From Cryptomeria japonica (lineage: Eukaryota; Streptophyta; Pinopsida; Cupressales; Cupressaceae): 64,000 bases of DNA. Within the stretch, counting starts at the first letter, position 1. Each line of letters begins with the position of its first letter. The DNA lies in the NCBI RefSeq assembly GCF_030272615.1, contig NC_081408.1, positions 409,326,889 through 409,390,888 of the forward strand, in the 5' to 3' direction. Below, piece by piece: positions 21,766 through 33,589 of this stretch. A program made the translations under genes and the position numbers. Below the pieces are notes generated by a model, which searched no databases, was not told the DNA's origin, and saw only the letters and a list, made by a program, of their open reading frames with translations.

Positions 21766-23148
21766 TCTACATTATGACTCTTAGAGATCTGAAACCATTC
21801 TCAAACATCCTACCAATATATACATAATTTATAACTTAATGTATAAGAAATATAACTTGAATGTTATATTTTATGTATATATCCTAATGAAAAAACTAAG
21901 GTAAGGCCAAAGGCACTAGCATCCAAGGGCATGTTCCTTTTCTAGCTTTATGTCAACAAAACATGTACATGTTTTTCTTGTTTACCATAAAATGTAGTGG
22001 TTATAAAACCTATGTTTTTTGCTCTCATAAAATCAAGTATGTGTTTCTATTTCAAATAATATGCACACATTTTTAATTCAAATAACAAGTATGTGTGTTT
22101 GGCTCATATTTTCTGATCATTAACATGTACATGGTTTTTTAATTTATCAAAAACATGTATGTACTTAATCCATTTTAGGCTTTTTTTTAGGTATCAACCA
22201 CTTTTTATTCACCATCTTGGTGCACATTACCAATGTTCGCTTTCATAGATATTTTCTTAATAACCAGTGTCCTTGTGAACGAAATGATGTATAAATTGTT
22301 GCAGTCATAATCATTGTTTTGATATGCTTAACTATTTCCTTCTTACAAATCATCATTGTCTTCTCAAGATCATAACTTTTGTAGTACTAATTGTTCGAGT
22401 ATCTTCCTTCATTTTTTATTATGAGAATCATCTTATGCACTGCTCCTTATCATTCATAAAGATAATACAAGGAGCTTTCTCAAGTTAGCAACACAATACT
22501 TAATGAAGTCTTGTTTTGTTTTAAAATTTGGATGGGGACATCACTTATATACTATAATCTATGAGAATTCTTTAGCACAACATATTATAGCCACCATACA
22601 TTGGTATAATCTATTGGCATGCTAAACAGTGGTATATAATTATCATATTTCTTGGTTTGGAAAAGAAGTTGTGGGTTAGACTCTGCCAATTCAATTATTT
22701 AGATTATTCTTCCTTCTATATTATATAATACTTTCTCTCCCACAACTAATATTCATCCATTTTTATTAACTGCTATCTTGTAATTTTTTTGAAGGAAATC
22801 AATTTGTAAAGGGCACCACACATATCTTGATTCACCTTCTTTATCCACTTTACCTAACTTCTACATTTGATTATATTATTTATCAACCAGCACTATGACC
22901 ATCGCATCCAATTAACTTCCAATATGTAGTAGAACTCTTCCAATGAATCATAACATTATTATGTTTTTTATAAACCTTTGTTTGTACTTCTCTAGCGGGA
23001 AAACCTAAAGCATAGTTTGTAGTACGATCTGTTGGGGATGAAATTATCATCCAATTCTTTTTAACATAATTAGATTCAATAATCTCGCCATTGTTTGTAT
23101 AATTTCTCAACAAATAAAATCATCCTTTAGAGTGAAAACTATTGGGAT
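21766..23148. other. AT-rich intergenic DNA
   Basis: No supported gene, RNA gene or array. Several ACATGTACATG and ATGTATGTGT phrases occur between 21960 and 22160, too loose to call a repeat. Confidence 0.3.
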
Positions 23149-23341
23149 ATGTTAATCTTGCTTGGATGGATGCCTAGGTGTCTTGGTAGGTAGGACACAT
23201 CTCCTATATACGTACATCTCTCCTACACACTCAATCATCCTCACTAATACATCAATATTCTCTTTTTCATTGCATTTTGTCTCTCATTTCTTGTTTCCAC
23301 TTGTCTAGTGTCCATGGCAATTGTCACATGGTATTAGAGCC
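23149..23341 (+). mobile_element. LTR 3' part with iMet-type primer-binding site
   Basis: A segment starting TATTGGGATATGTTAA (TGTTGGGA-like, first base pair altered) ends near TTGTCA at 23326. It is followed by TGGTATTAGAGCC at 23329-23341, which differs by one base from the TGGTATCAGAGCC primer-binding site complementary to plant initiator tRNA-Met. This is the layout of an LTR/PBS junction in copia and some other elements. The coding part downstream is decayed beyond recognition, so superfamily is uncertain. Confidence 0.6.
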
Positions 23342-23380
23342 CTAGCTAGTGTAATGGAAATGTGAATAATTTGACAAGAA

Positions 23381-23530
23381 AAATTATATGAAGATTTGAA
23401 GTGAGTTACATTCAATGTTGGGTGGAAAAAAAATTATATGAACATTTTCAGTGAGTTACATTCAATGTTGGGTGGAAATAAAATTATATGAACATTTTAA
23501 GTGAGTTACATTCAATGTTGGGTGGATACA
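23381..23530 (+). repeat. 50-bp tandem repeat, three copies, next to the primer-binding site
   Basis: Copies start at 23381, 23431 and 23481, each beginning AAATTATATGAA and containing GTGAGTTACATTCAATGTTG. Period is exactly 50 bases. It lies 40 bases after the iMet-type primer site, in what would be the element leader. Confidence 0.9.
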
Positions 23531-24122
23531 TCCTTGATTTGTGACAAAATTCTCGTGTCTTCAAGTAAATTTTGGAAAATCTGAAGTGATATCTAAGAAT
23601 TTGTTTGAATATTTGCACAAAATTTACACATTATTGCCAAATTTACATAATATTTGCACTATTTTGTATAAGGCTTGCAAAAATTGCTTGATTTATATTT
23701 CATGATAAAATATGCAAATTATGTCATATAATCTCTTTTTTTTTTAAGATATTTGCATGGTTTTTGAAGCTTTCTAGAAAATAGTTGCAAATAGTTAAGA
23801 AATTTGTAATTTAATTTTAACTATTTGAAGAAATATGTTCAAATCCTTTAAATTTAGTCCTTGCTAAACAAGCTATGTAGACATTTTTACTCCAATTGCA
23901 TATATTTGAAGGTTTTAGGAAAATCTTGGTATAAATTTAAAGATTACTTGTAGAAGTGTTGATATATTTACAAAAATATGCAATGTTTTGAAATATATTT
24001 CCATATTTTTTGGCCATTGATTGATATCATTACTTGGTTGTGATATGAAAGTAATCTGAAAATACATTTTTATTTTCTATTTGAGGAATCAATATGTCAG
24101 AGGCGTCAATTTTAAATGTGCA

Positions 24123-24606
24123 TTGTTGACCAAAAACTTGGATACAAACACTAGTCTTGAGGGATAAGGATGTAATCTAGTAGCAAAGTTCTAGAATATT
24201 TAACTTGGGAAATAGATTAGTCTTTAGGAATATCAACTAATGGTTGTGTACCTAATAGGTGATATAAATAAAGATAAGATATCTAGCTACCAAGAGATAG
24301 GATAGGTTAGAATAGATGAGTAAGAAAAGAATGCAAGAAGAATACAAGAATAGTGATTGAAGATATAAAGTATAAATCAGACATAAAGGATGTACTTTAT
24401 ATATTGAGATATTAATATAAGAGATTTGATTATCAAGCCTAATACTATGTATAATATTTTATTTCTATTTAAGCGACTACATTAGATCCTAAATAAATTT
24501 GTTTACTACCTTAGCAAGATTGAGTCGAGGGTTATTAAACTACAACTAGCAAAAATCCTTTGGGAACATAACTCTGATCTATCTACTTCATATTTCTTAC
24601 AAACAG
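24123..24606 (+). mobile_element. Possible LTR
   Basis: The segment starts TGTTGACCAAAAACTTGG and ends TTCTTACAAACA, with a TATA-like GATATAAATAAAG near 24260. A decayed gag-like reading frame follows from about 24880. No matching second LTR or clear primer site was found, so the boundaries are guesswork from the TG...CA form. The interval 23531-24122 before it holds only AT-rich DNA. Confidence 0.25.
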
Positions 24607-24879
24607 TGTTATACTTGCTAGGGGCACTGGTTAGGTTTCTATTGAGACCGAGAAATTTCAAATTTTAACCATATTGGATCAAGACAAAAAAGAAATAAAA
24701 CAAAATTGACAATTTTTTGTCTTCTTGACATCTACCCTATGAGACGAGGTCAAGCACCAGCGAGATGGGAAATGGAAAAGGGGGAAAAATCTTTTAAAAC
24801 CATGAAAATATGTGACTATTGAAGAAATCAAATGAATAATCGCCATGAGATGTAATATAAGATTAATTCAAGAGCAAAT

Positions 24880-26780
24880 ATCAAACACCCATCAAAAAGG
24901 GTAATAACAAGAATAAGGGTAATAACAAGAATAGACATAATGGCCAGCCCCAATGGAAAAGAAAAGAGACAAAAAAACAATTGAGAGAGAAAAAAGTCAT
25001 AGAAGATATGAGCACTACAATAAGGGTGTTGTTAAGCATGTCTATGTGGGTGCTGACAACAAAAGAGAAGAGAGAAGTAGAACCGAAGAAGATACCCCAA
25101 AAGATATAAACTTGAAATTTGATCAAATACAAGGAATCGTAAGTGGGATTAACCATTGAAAGATTTGATAGGAGGTTGTTGGAAAGGTTAAGGAGTGGCA
25201 ACATGGAGCCTACCATACCACACTATTTAAAGGATTTCACTAATGTCACAATCAGATTGGACGATAGGTTCAAGATGCTCTTGTAAACTCCAGAAAGAAC
25301 CCCATTCTAGGTTGATAAGAATTTAGGATATTTAGTTAAACTAAGTGTAAGGAGATTAAGAGAATATACTAGGAATGAACAAGAGAATAATCAAGAGATT
25401 AACAAAGAGCTGCGGCTAGATAAGATGTTTTTGACAAACTGAGGAATAAAAAGAGGTCTTGAAATGACACAACCCCCAAACCAAGACCCATCCCTAGCTA
25501 GATACAAACGTAGGAGAACTGAGATAGAGAAGACACAAAACCAAGAACAAGAGAGAAAACAAGAGCATAAGAAAATTGAAACAAGTAGTGAACAAGAGAT
25601 AGCATGGAATGACATACTTGGGGAACATATTTTCATGTCAAAATAGAGAGAGACAAGGGGAGAGAAAACAAGCCACAAAATACTAATACGAAATAGAATA
25701 AAATGCCAAAGTAGAAACCAACAAGAAAATTGATGGTTATCCTATAGTTGTCAAATAATCTTGAAGTAAATTTTATCAATATGGACACAACCATTAAGAT
25801 CCTAGTCATCATAAATGAATCATGATACCACTGATGTTGGACAACATTGATTCATCTTAGAATACATAAGGAAAATAATTTTTTTGATAAGGAGAGGTTG
25901 TTGCACTTTGTAAGATCAATAAGAGGAGAATAATTAGAATGGTACGTCAAGCATTATCCTCAATATTTAGCTACTTAGAATTAAATGAAGACTAATTTTT
26001 TTCTAAATTTTGGGACACTAACATTCCTACAAAGAGTGTTATAAGAATGAGAAACTTGACTCAAGTTACAACCTCTATTAAAGAATATGATAGTAAATTT
26101 AATGAGGTACTTTGAAAATTGGAGGAGCTTAGAAATAGATTAGATGGAAGAGAATTTCATAAATATGCAGACCTAATTCAAATGGCCTCCCCAATAGAGG
26201 CCCAAACATGGAGAACTCTAAAAAATGATAGTAATATTGAGATGTTAGAAAGCCTACAAGAGCAGGTGAAGATGTTAGCAATAAAAAAATCCATAAGTTA
26301 ATTTGACCATCGGTGCATATGGTTTACATATTTAATAGGTAAGGTCATATCCAAAATGAATGTCATAAAAAAAATTAGTTACCACCAAAACACTCAACTT
26401 ATTGTATTGTGCATATTGTCAAGACTAGGACCTTCACCTCAATGAAAATTGCCCTAAAGACAAACCTTTGATCCCACAATGGGGGAAATACTTGTTGCTT
26501 GAATCACAATTGCACTTAAGAAGAAAAGGATGATGCAAGATACCAGATTACCCCCCTAGTAGGTTAACTGGAATGCCTACGCAGTTCAAAACAATCAAGG
26601 ATAATAGGATGACAATAGAAACTCTAACTATAGAGGAGGTCGAGGTAGAGGCCAAGGATATAGAAGAATAAATGATGCTACTTGATTCAATAGTATTAAA
26701 ATAGGTCAACTTGCAATCATGAGAGATGTTATCCAAAACTATAACAAAGCAACTCAAAGGCCATATAAATTCCCTTAAAA
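24880..26780 (+). pseudogene. Decayed gag-like region with broken zinc knuckle and RGG-like tail
   Basis: Broken plus-strand frames show a charged N-terminal part, a helical block, LEELRNRLDGREFHKYADLI, with a following SLQEQVKMLAIKK (26119-26298), and a cysteine cluster near 26408-26455 with C-x2-C, His and a final Cys but a stop inside. After it comes a YRGGRGRGQGYRR stretch (about 26629-26667). The order gag helices, zinc knuckle, Gly/Arg-rich tail is that of retrotransposon gag proteins. No protease or RT was found downstream. Confidence 0.5.
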
Positions 26781-27407
26781 ATCACTAGATAATAGATTTG
26801 AGATTAACCATCTCCCCCTTTCTTCCTTGATCTACTATGAGCCATTTTGTGATTAGCTCAAAATTTAGGATTCCTTATCTCTCATTTTTCTAGTATACTT
26901 GACTTGGAAATACATGCCTTCCATCCCTCTATTTCCTAATCGCCCATTCAATTAAAAAATTTCTTTTGTTCCTCAAAATCCTCGTGATACAATGATAAAC
27001 TCATTCTAAGACATTACCACTATCCCCCATATTACACATCATTATATAGACCATACTTGTCTTTTCTAGCAAATTTTCCTATTATTTCTTGTATTCAACA
27101 TTGCAAGATATATAATAAAGATGTAATTTTATAAATTTCTTGTTGTCTAGTGCATGAACAAGTAGAATTACACTTTAAAATGTATTGATGTAGGTCACCA
27201 ATCTTGAATGCCCTTGATATTTCTTTTTGCTTCTTTAAATTTTCCCATTCCTTATTTTTCCTTTTCTATTTCTCTTGATTAATTTTTTTTTTTTCTTTTG
27301 GGGTGAACCCACAATAGCGGGTTACACTTTTTTGCCAACTTTGACACTGCAATCATCATTTTCGAAAAATAAATAAAAATAAATAAATAATTAATTAATT
27401 AAAAATT

Positions 27408-27442
<35 letters not shown>

Positions 27443-28299
27443 TCAGATTCAAACACCTATTACTTCTAAACAATAAAGAATTTGTAGATGATGTGAATTG
27501 GTGATTTGTGTCATTTTGTATGTAGATTCTAAAAATAGTTTTTTCATAATTTTTGGAATCAATTTTCTTCCATTTTTCTATCTCCCTCGAAATCTAGTTT
27601 TTTTCAAAAAACAACAGTGATACTCACTTTGTATAGCATAACTTTTTTTTTATAATAGATATGAACATGATTCTTTCGAATTTGGTTTTGTAACATCTAT
27701 ATCCAGTGTTTGCAAATGGTTTTGTAACATTATATTCAATATTTTATATTCTATTAATATTTGAAGTTGAGTTAACTATTATTTTGATATATGTCCATTT
27801 GATATTACATAACTTGTTGTATATGTAACGAAAATCTTTTTTTTTGTTGGAAAGAGGACTTCAATACCTAGTGCGTAAATATTTTTTCAGAATTTTTTGG
27901 GTGACGTTTACTATTTTTCCATAGGAATTGAACAAAGAAGTTCATGTTCGGTGAAAAACCTACATTCATAACAAATAAAATAAAAATATATTAAAAATTA
28001 TACTATTTGGAAAGCTTATAATAAGGGCTAAATACTTAAAAAAACAAAATTTCTAAATGAATTCATTTGACCCCCCAAAAGCTAATGTAAAATTGGGTTT
28101 TTACCAGCATTTGATAGATGCAAAGGAGACTCCATTGCAAGTATGATTTAGAAGTAGAGAGGTTCTATCCAAGAAATTTTGATCTAAGAGCCTTTGATCT
28201 AACCCTCTTCAATTAATTACTTCAAATGGGACCTCTTAAAGCTTAAATCATTATTTTTCTAAAAAATGTATGATTTCAACAAAACTCAAGATGTACGAA
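26781..28299. other. AT-rich DNA with a poly(A) run
   Basis: No gene supported. A TAAA/TTAA-rich stretch at 27365-27410 leads into an uninterrupted run of about 30 A ending near 27440. It may be a retroposon tail or simple slippage; no element body could be assigned. Confidence 0.4.
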
Positions 28300-30440
28300 A
28301 AAGTGGAAACCAAGATTGTGAGTTCACCCTTCGATACATTTTATTTTTATCATTATTGTCTCCCTTTGATTCCTATTTGCTACATGTATTTCATTCACCT
28401 TCACCTTGATCACTTTTTCTTCTTGATTATCTTTTACCATTTTCATTTTTCATTGGCTCTTATTTTTCTTGTTGATTATAGTTCATCCCTCTATGATCAA
28501 TTGTGGATGATGATTCATACTCATTTGTTATCATATGCTACTATTAAGACTAATTGTGGTCACATAATAAGATGTGGTTACAACTATTATGGTTTTTACA
28601 TCTTGACTATACCATTTTTATTTCCTATTGAATTTTCTTACCATATTGTGCTTTTGTGCTCTTATATTTTGTTCTTCAATAATATTGTCTTATTTTGAGA
28701 TAATTTTGCACTTCATTTTTTTTGGTGTGTGTCTCTCTCTTTATCCATTTTCCTCTTCTTCCTTTTTGGGTGCACTACATGATGAAATCTTCTTATGTCT
28801 TCATTATATCCTTCAATGTCATTATTTCTTCTCTCCTCTTCTTTCCCATTGACACATTATTCTTCTCCCTTGTTTCTTCTTTTGCTTCTCATCATCTGGA
28901 AGCATTTGTTTTATTTTCTTATACTTCATGGAATGACTTTAATGTCTTCATTCAAACCTTATCATTGACCTAATATTGCTCTTCTTCTCTAGGTATTTTC
29001 TCTTGTGTCTTTTTTATTCCTACGGGTCCACCACCTTTAGCATGGTATCATTTTATTATTTGTGGGAGACTAACCTCAAGGATCCCCTTTCATTTTATAT
29101 TCTCATCATTGTGCCACTTCATCACTTGAGAGAATGACATGCTCATTCACCATACAATTCTTCTCTCGAGGGCATGACCTTCATGTTTCCTCCTTCAACG
29201 CGTTCTCTCATCTTCTATCAATTGCCCTACATCATTTTATGTTCTTATTTCCTCATCATGTTCTTCAATTTCATCATCTTCTCCTCTCCTCTTGTTCCCT
29301 ATCATATCACACTATTATTATCCCTTGTTTATCATTGGATTATCATCTTCATATCATGAAGATTTTGTATTTTTTTTCTTATCCTTCTAGGCACAAGTTT
29401 AATGTCTTCATTCTAATCTTTCAAATTTACCTAATGTTTCATTTCTTTTATTGATTTTCTCTACTATATCTATTCTAATCTTAGTGGCTTACACTTTTCT
29501 CATCATATAATTTGACCATTTTTCAGAGCATAACCTAAGTAATTCCCTTTCTTATGATTCTCCTCACCTCTCTTCTCTTAGGGGAATGATTTTGATGTTC
29601 CCTTATTCAACATGTTCTCTCCTCTCACCAAAATTGTTGGGATTATTTCTTCCTTCTTCTCCTTCCCCCTCAACCACTATCATTAATCTAATTTAATCTC
29701 TTCATTCTTTTTTTCATGAGTTAACATATAAATAAAGAATATATCCTACATCATTCTTATCATTCATCCTTGATCCTAAACTTTGACAATAACTAGTCTT
29801 TGTCATCACTTTGCACCTAGACAGCTTGCTTATGTATCCTTGGTTTCTTGTATGTAATTTATATTCATAGGTTCTATAGACACTAAAAATTGGTAAATGT
29901 ATATGCTCTTCATTTTTAACCTAATCACCCATATGGTCTTGATTATTCACGTGATCTTGTCCCGCTTCCCCTTTCCCATTTTATGTCTCGTTGATATAAT
30001 TTTCTCCCCATTTCAAGTCTATCATATCATTTTTCCTTAAATTCATCCCCTTGGTGTTATTTTGTTCCCTTTTTGATCTAGTGATGTCGATTTGTCCCTA
30101 AACCTACTCTGATTAGGTCATTTTGCTTCTGTTTTGACCTTGTCGCTTCCTGCTTCCCATTTTTTGTCCCGTTGGCATCATTTTCTCCCAATTACTATTT
30201 TATGAAATAATTTTTACCTCTTCTCTTTCCCCATTGCATCACATCCATCCCTTTTCCATCCATTGACCTACTTGCACAAGGTTTACCCACTTTTACTTAC
30301 TTTTACTCGATTTGACCTAATTTTCCCATTTTCGCTCTATTATTCCTATTTTCTATTTGAACCATCCCATTTCTTCCTATTTTCACTCAATTTGACCAAA
30401 TTTGACTTGATTTGACTACATAAAGGTCTCTAGATGCCAA
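28300..30440. other. Long pyrimidine-rich plus strand
   Basis: For about 2 kb the plus strand is dominated by T and C (TTCTTC, CATCTTC and TTTTCTCCC phrases). This yields spurious ORFs rich in Phe, Ser, Leu and His at 28270-29454. None has a domain. At about 29955 and 30145 a diverged direct repeat occurs: CTTGTC, GCTTCCC, CCATTTT, TGTC, CGTTG, then ATTTTCTCCC, about 190 bases apart. Confidence 0.5.
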
Positions 30441-31670
30441 TTTGAGTAATTTACCCTTTTAGATTTAGTTCATTAAACACTTGTATTAATAATTATTCTC
30501 CTTAATCATTTAATCATTCATCATTAATTATCTCTTTTAATATTAATTAAATAATCTATATTATTTAATTAATTTTGAATTCTACACTTTAATTAAATAA
30601 TTTTAATTAATTAATTAAATGTTCAATTTTTATCTCCTATAATTGAATAATTTATTTAAATTATCTGATTAGCTAATCATGTCATCATAATTAAATAAAT
30701 ATCTTTATTTATTTAATTATTTATCTCCTAATTTTTTAAATGGAAACAAATATTTTATTTGTTTTATGTGATTTTCCCCAAATCTTCCTAATTTTTGAAA
30801 ATGGGAAACTAATATCCTCTTTGATTTTTGAAAATCTATCTTTTTGGAAATATCTCATATATCTTAATTTTAAATTTAAAAATAAGGTATGCATCTTCAA
30901 AAAAAATCTTTTTTCTTTTTCTTCACTTTTTTCTCATCACCTTCATCCTTCCTCGAACGGTATCTCTATCATGCGCTCATTGAGGTCCCTCCATCTAATA
31001 AAAAATCCTTTTAACCTTGTTCATCCATCAAGTCTTGAATTTTTTATAAATTAGGACTTTTTTCATCAATCAAATCATTTAATTTCATGCATTGTATAAT
31101 GTAATTTTCTTGTTATTATTCAGTCAAATTGTCTAGCAATCTAATTTTAGCATTGTCATTCTATCCAATTAATCTTATTTAATGTATTGTTACTATGGTT
31201 GATAATCTAGTAATTAGCATCATCATTTTGTCATTCAATCACGTTCCTAGTAAATTTCACCTATCCCATCCTTGCTTTCACTTTTTATTTGCATCAACAT
31301 GATCAAAGCAACATATCAAAATTAGAGATGAAAGGAAGAACATCAAAGTTAAACTGAAGGAGCATACACAAATGATTTTCATCTTAATTTAGGTTTCATT
31401 TGAGTAGTTATTTCATTGGTTAGATTAGGATAGATTAGTATGTTTGATTAAATATTTCATGATTAGCTTAGTTTTTATCTTGCATGCTTTGGTTTCATTG
31501 TTCTAACCATTCCCCAAATCTTTTCCTAATCAAAATCTAGTAAACCCAATGTGAAACACGTGTCTAATTTAACATCTTTGTGAGTTTCTCATTATTTGCA
31601 GGTGTTTGAGAAGCAATTTTCCATTAAAAAAATCAAGACTTTCCTCTTTCATTTCCTCAGACATAACATT
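30441..31670 (+). other. AT-hairpin-rich block, LTR-like, upstream of element 3 leader
   Basis: Between 30480 and 30730 there are many TTAATTAAAT and ATTAAATAAAT phrases facing ATTTATTTAATT, the same kind of AT hairpin seen in the LTRs of elements 1 and 2. Together with the phased array that follows at 31679, this suggests the LTR of element 3. Termini and primer site could not be found, so it is not called as an LTR. Confidence 0.35.
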
Positions 31671-31678
31671 TGTGCAGT

Positions 31679-31835
31679 TGGTACCTAGAACTACACAGAT
31701 GGTTCATAGAGTTACATAGTTGGTTAATAGAGTTGTGTAGTTGGTCAATAGAGTTGCATAGTTGGTCAAGAGAGTTGCACAATTAGTCAATAGAGTTGTG
31801 CAATTGGTTCACATAATTGTGCAGTTGGTTAGACT
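31679..31835 (+). repeat. 21-bp phased array, cluster A of element 3
   Basis: The core TGGT (one copy TAGT) starts at 31679, 31700, 31721, 31742, 31763, 31784, 31805 and 31826: exactly 21 bases apart, eight copies. Consensus of the unit is TTGGTCAATAGAGTTGCACA plus one base. In one plus frame it would read as a QLVNRVA-like heptad with three TAG stops. Confidence 0.95.
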
Positions 31836-31980
31836 ATTTGATTTTCATTATTGATGACTAACATGCATAGTTTTTGATAATTCAATGTATCACATGTAGA
31901 AATTTCATTAATTGGAGTTTGTACTTGCAGATTTTGGAAGACCTATCATGTGCATGCTATATTTTGAAGTTTAATTTTAG

Positions 31981-32292
31981 TTACAATCTTCATCTTAGTC
32001 ATAATTAGGGGTTGAAAAACTTTCAATTTCAATTACAATCTTCATCTTAGTCATAATTAGGGGTTAATGAACTTTCAATTTCAGTTACAATCTTCATCCT
32101 AGTCATATTTAGGGTTTAATGAACTTTCATTTTCACTTATAATCTTCATTTATATCTAATTAGGAGGCTAATTGAGTTTCATTTCAAGTTCATGATCTTA
32201 ATTTAGATCTAATTAGGAGGATAATTGAGTTTCATTTCAAGTTCTCAATCTTCATCTAGTTCTAATTAGGAGAGAAATTCACTCTTTTGATT
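31981..32292 (+). repeat. 52-bp tandem repeat, six copies
   Basis: Units start at 31981, 32033, 32085, 32137, 32189 and 32241, each with AATCTTCATCTTAG and CATAATTAGG followed by TTTCA-rich sequence. Later copies are more diverged. It lies between the two 21-bp clusters of the element 3 leader. Confidence 0.85.
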
Positions 32293-32350
32293 ACGATTGC
32301 AATCTCACATAGCTTAAACAGGAGGGTTTCAATTTTGAAAATTATTCAAA

Positions 32351-32503
32351 ATGGTTATCCCTAGTGAGGACAATCTCCCAATGCTTCATCCCAACCTAGG
32401 ATTTCAAGACAAACAAGAAGACATTATCTCTGAGTTAAATACCCTTACTTGGAACGCAAAAATTGGCTTCAGAGAGTACATGTGTACAAACATTTTTTCT
32501 TAA
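32351..32503 (+). CDS. Short ORF in the element 3 leader
   Basis: ATG to TAA, 50 residues, starting MVIPSEDNLPMLHPNLGF. The frame continues past the stop with an Asn/Lys/Glu-rich stretch. Composition is more protein-like than its surroundings. It could be a gag remnant or a small leader ORF; no family recognised. Confidence 0.25.
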   Translation: MVIPSEDNLPMLHPNLGFQDKQEDIISELNTLTWNAKIGFREYMCTNIFS

Positions 32504-32742
32504 ATAGAGAGGAAGAATGAGCACAACATCTTGAAGAATCCCTACGTAGAGAATGAGAACAAAAACAAGAACAACAAAGACAACGAGAACAATAATGTCA
32601 ACAAAAAATTTAAGCAGTTACTAAACCTACTCAATAAGATTTGAAACTTTATGTTTCATCAATTTCAATCATTGTATATTTAATTTGCTATTTTACATCA
32701 TCAATTTGTGAAATTGACTTGAATTACTTTTTGATTTGAAGG

Positions 32743-32860
32743 TGGAGCTTAGAGCTGTGAAGTTGGTTCATAGAATTGCACAATTGGTCAATAGAAAAAT
32801 GCATTTGGTCAATAGAGTTGTGCATTTGGTCAATAGAATAGTGCAATTGGTCTATGTACC
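32743..32860 (+). repeat. 21-bp phased array, cluster B of element 3
   Basis: The core TGGT or TGGA starts at 32743, 32764, 32785, 32806, 32827 and 32848, again exactly 21 bases apart. The unit resembles cluster A (TTGGTCAATAGA, GTGCA). The minus strand is open through the cluster as an IDQMHNS-like heptad. Confidence 0.92.
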
Positions 32861-32999
32861 TACTATTTTGTTTAAAGGGAATAAATGTGTGTGTTTTGTA
32901 TTTTGAGTGCTTACTTGTTTTGTAGGGTGAGCCCACTATTGCATCAAGTATCTTTTCCACTCACCTTTGGGATCTTGGGAGAAAGTGAAAGGTGACAAT

Positions 33000-33585
33000 G
33001 ATACCCGCTTTTTCTTTTTTATAGAGGATTATTTTTGTGAGGATTATATCACCTCACGAGGTTATTTCAAAATAGGAATATCTCTCAGGATTTCATCACC
33101 TCTTAGTGATTTATGAGCGGTATCTCTCTTTGGGAGGCTATATAAAAGGCTTTTCCAAAAGGTTTCTTGTAGCTGAAGTGCAATCTGAATTGAAGTCTTC
33201 TGATAAGGGTTATTAGAGCTTTAAGTATCTCGCATGACATCCACATACCAACTTTATTCCTCAAAGAATTACTATGAACCAGTATTTTAGTACCCTAAAT
33301 CTGCATATTAGTAACATTGCTACTATTCATTATAAAGACAAAATTTTCCTCGGTTCACAAAATCTCTAGATCCTTGAGGAAAATAGATTTGGTGTGCTCG
33401 TTCCATGGAGGGGAGCTAGTGTCACCAATATATCTAACTATCCACTTTGTTTTAGTATTTAGATTTATCTGAGTGGGGACTCAACAAGTAGTTTCCCCTT
33501 TCCAACCTAGGCAATGCATGCTTCAAAAGTGATTTTATTCTTTTAATACCAGTAAAATCTAGGCTAATTTAGGCCCCTTCCTCAA
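33000..33585 (+). promoter_or_regulatory. TATA-box-like promoter candidate
   Basis: TATATAAAAGGC at 33139-33150 is a strong plant TATA box match, in a 580-base stretch without a gene. It follows cluster B of element 3. It could be an internal or LTR promoter. No transcription start or other element can be assigned. Confidence 0.35.
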
Positions 33586-33589
33586 CTCT

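Noticed and set aside
27410-27442. Poly(A) run as the tail of a LINE or SINE
   Set aside because: No element body, RT or RNA polymerase III boxes could be found upstream.
28270-29454. Several plus-strand ORFs of 60-140 residues
   Set aside because: They are rich in Phe, Ser, Leu and His only because the strand is pyrimidine-rich; no domain, start context or homologous pattern.
31679-31835. 21-bp array as a protein-coding heptad repeat
   Set aside because: The plus frame has three stops, and the counterpart in element 2 uses 19/21-base steps that break the frame. Kept only as a minor alternative.
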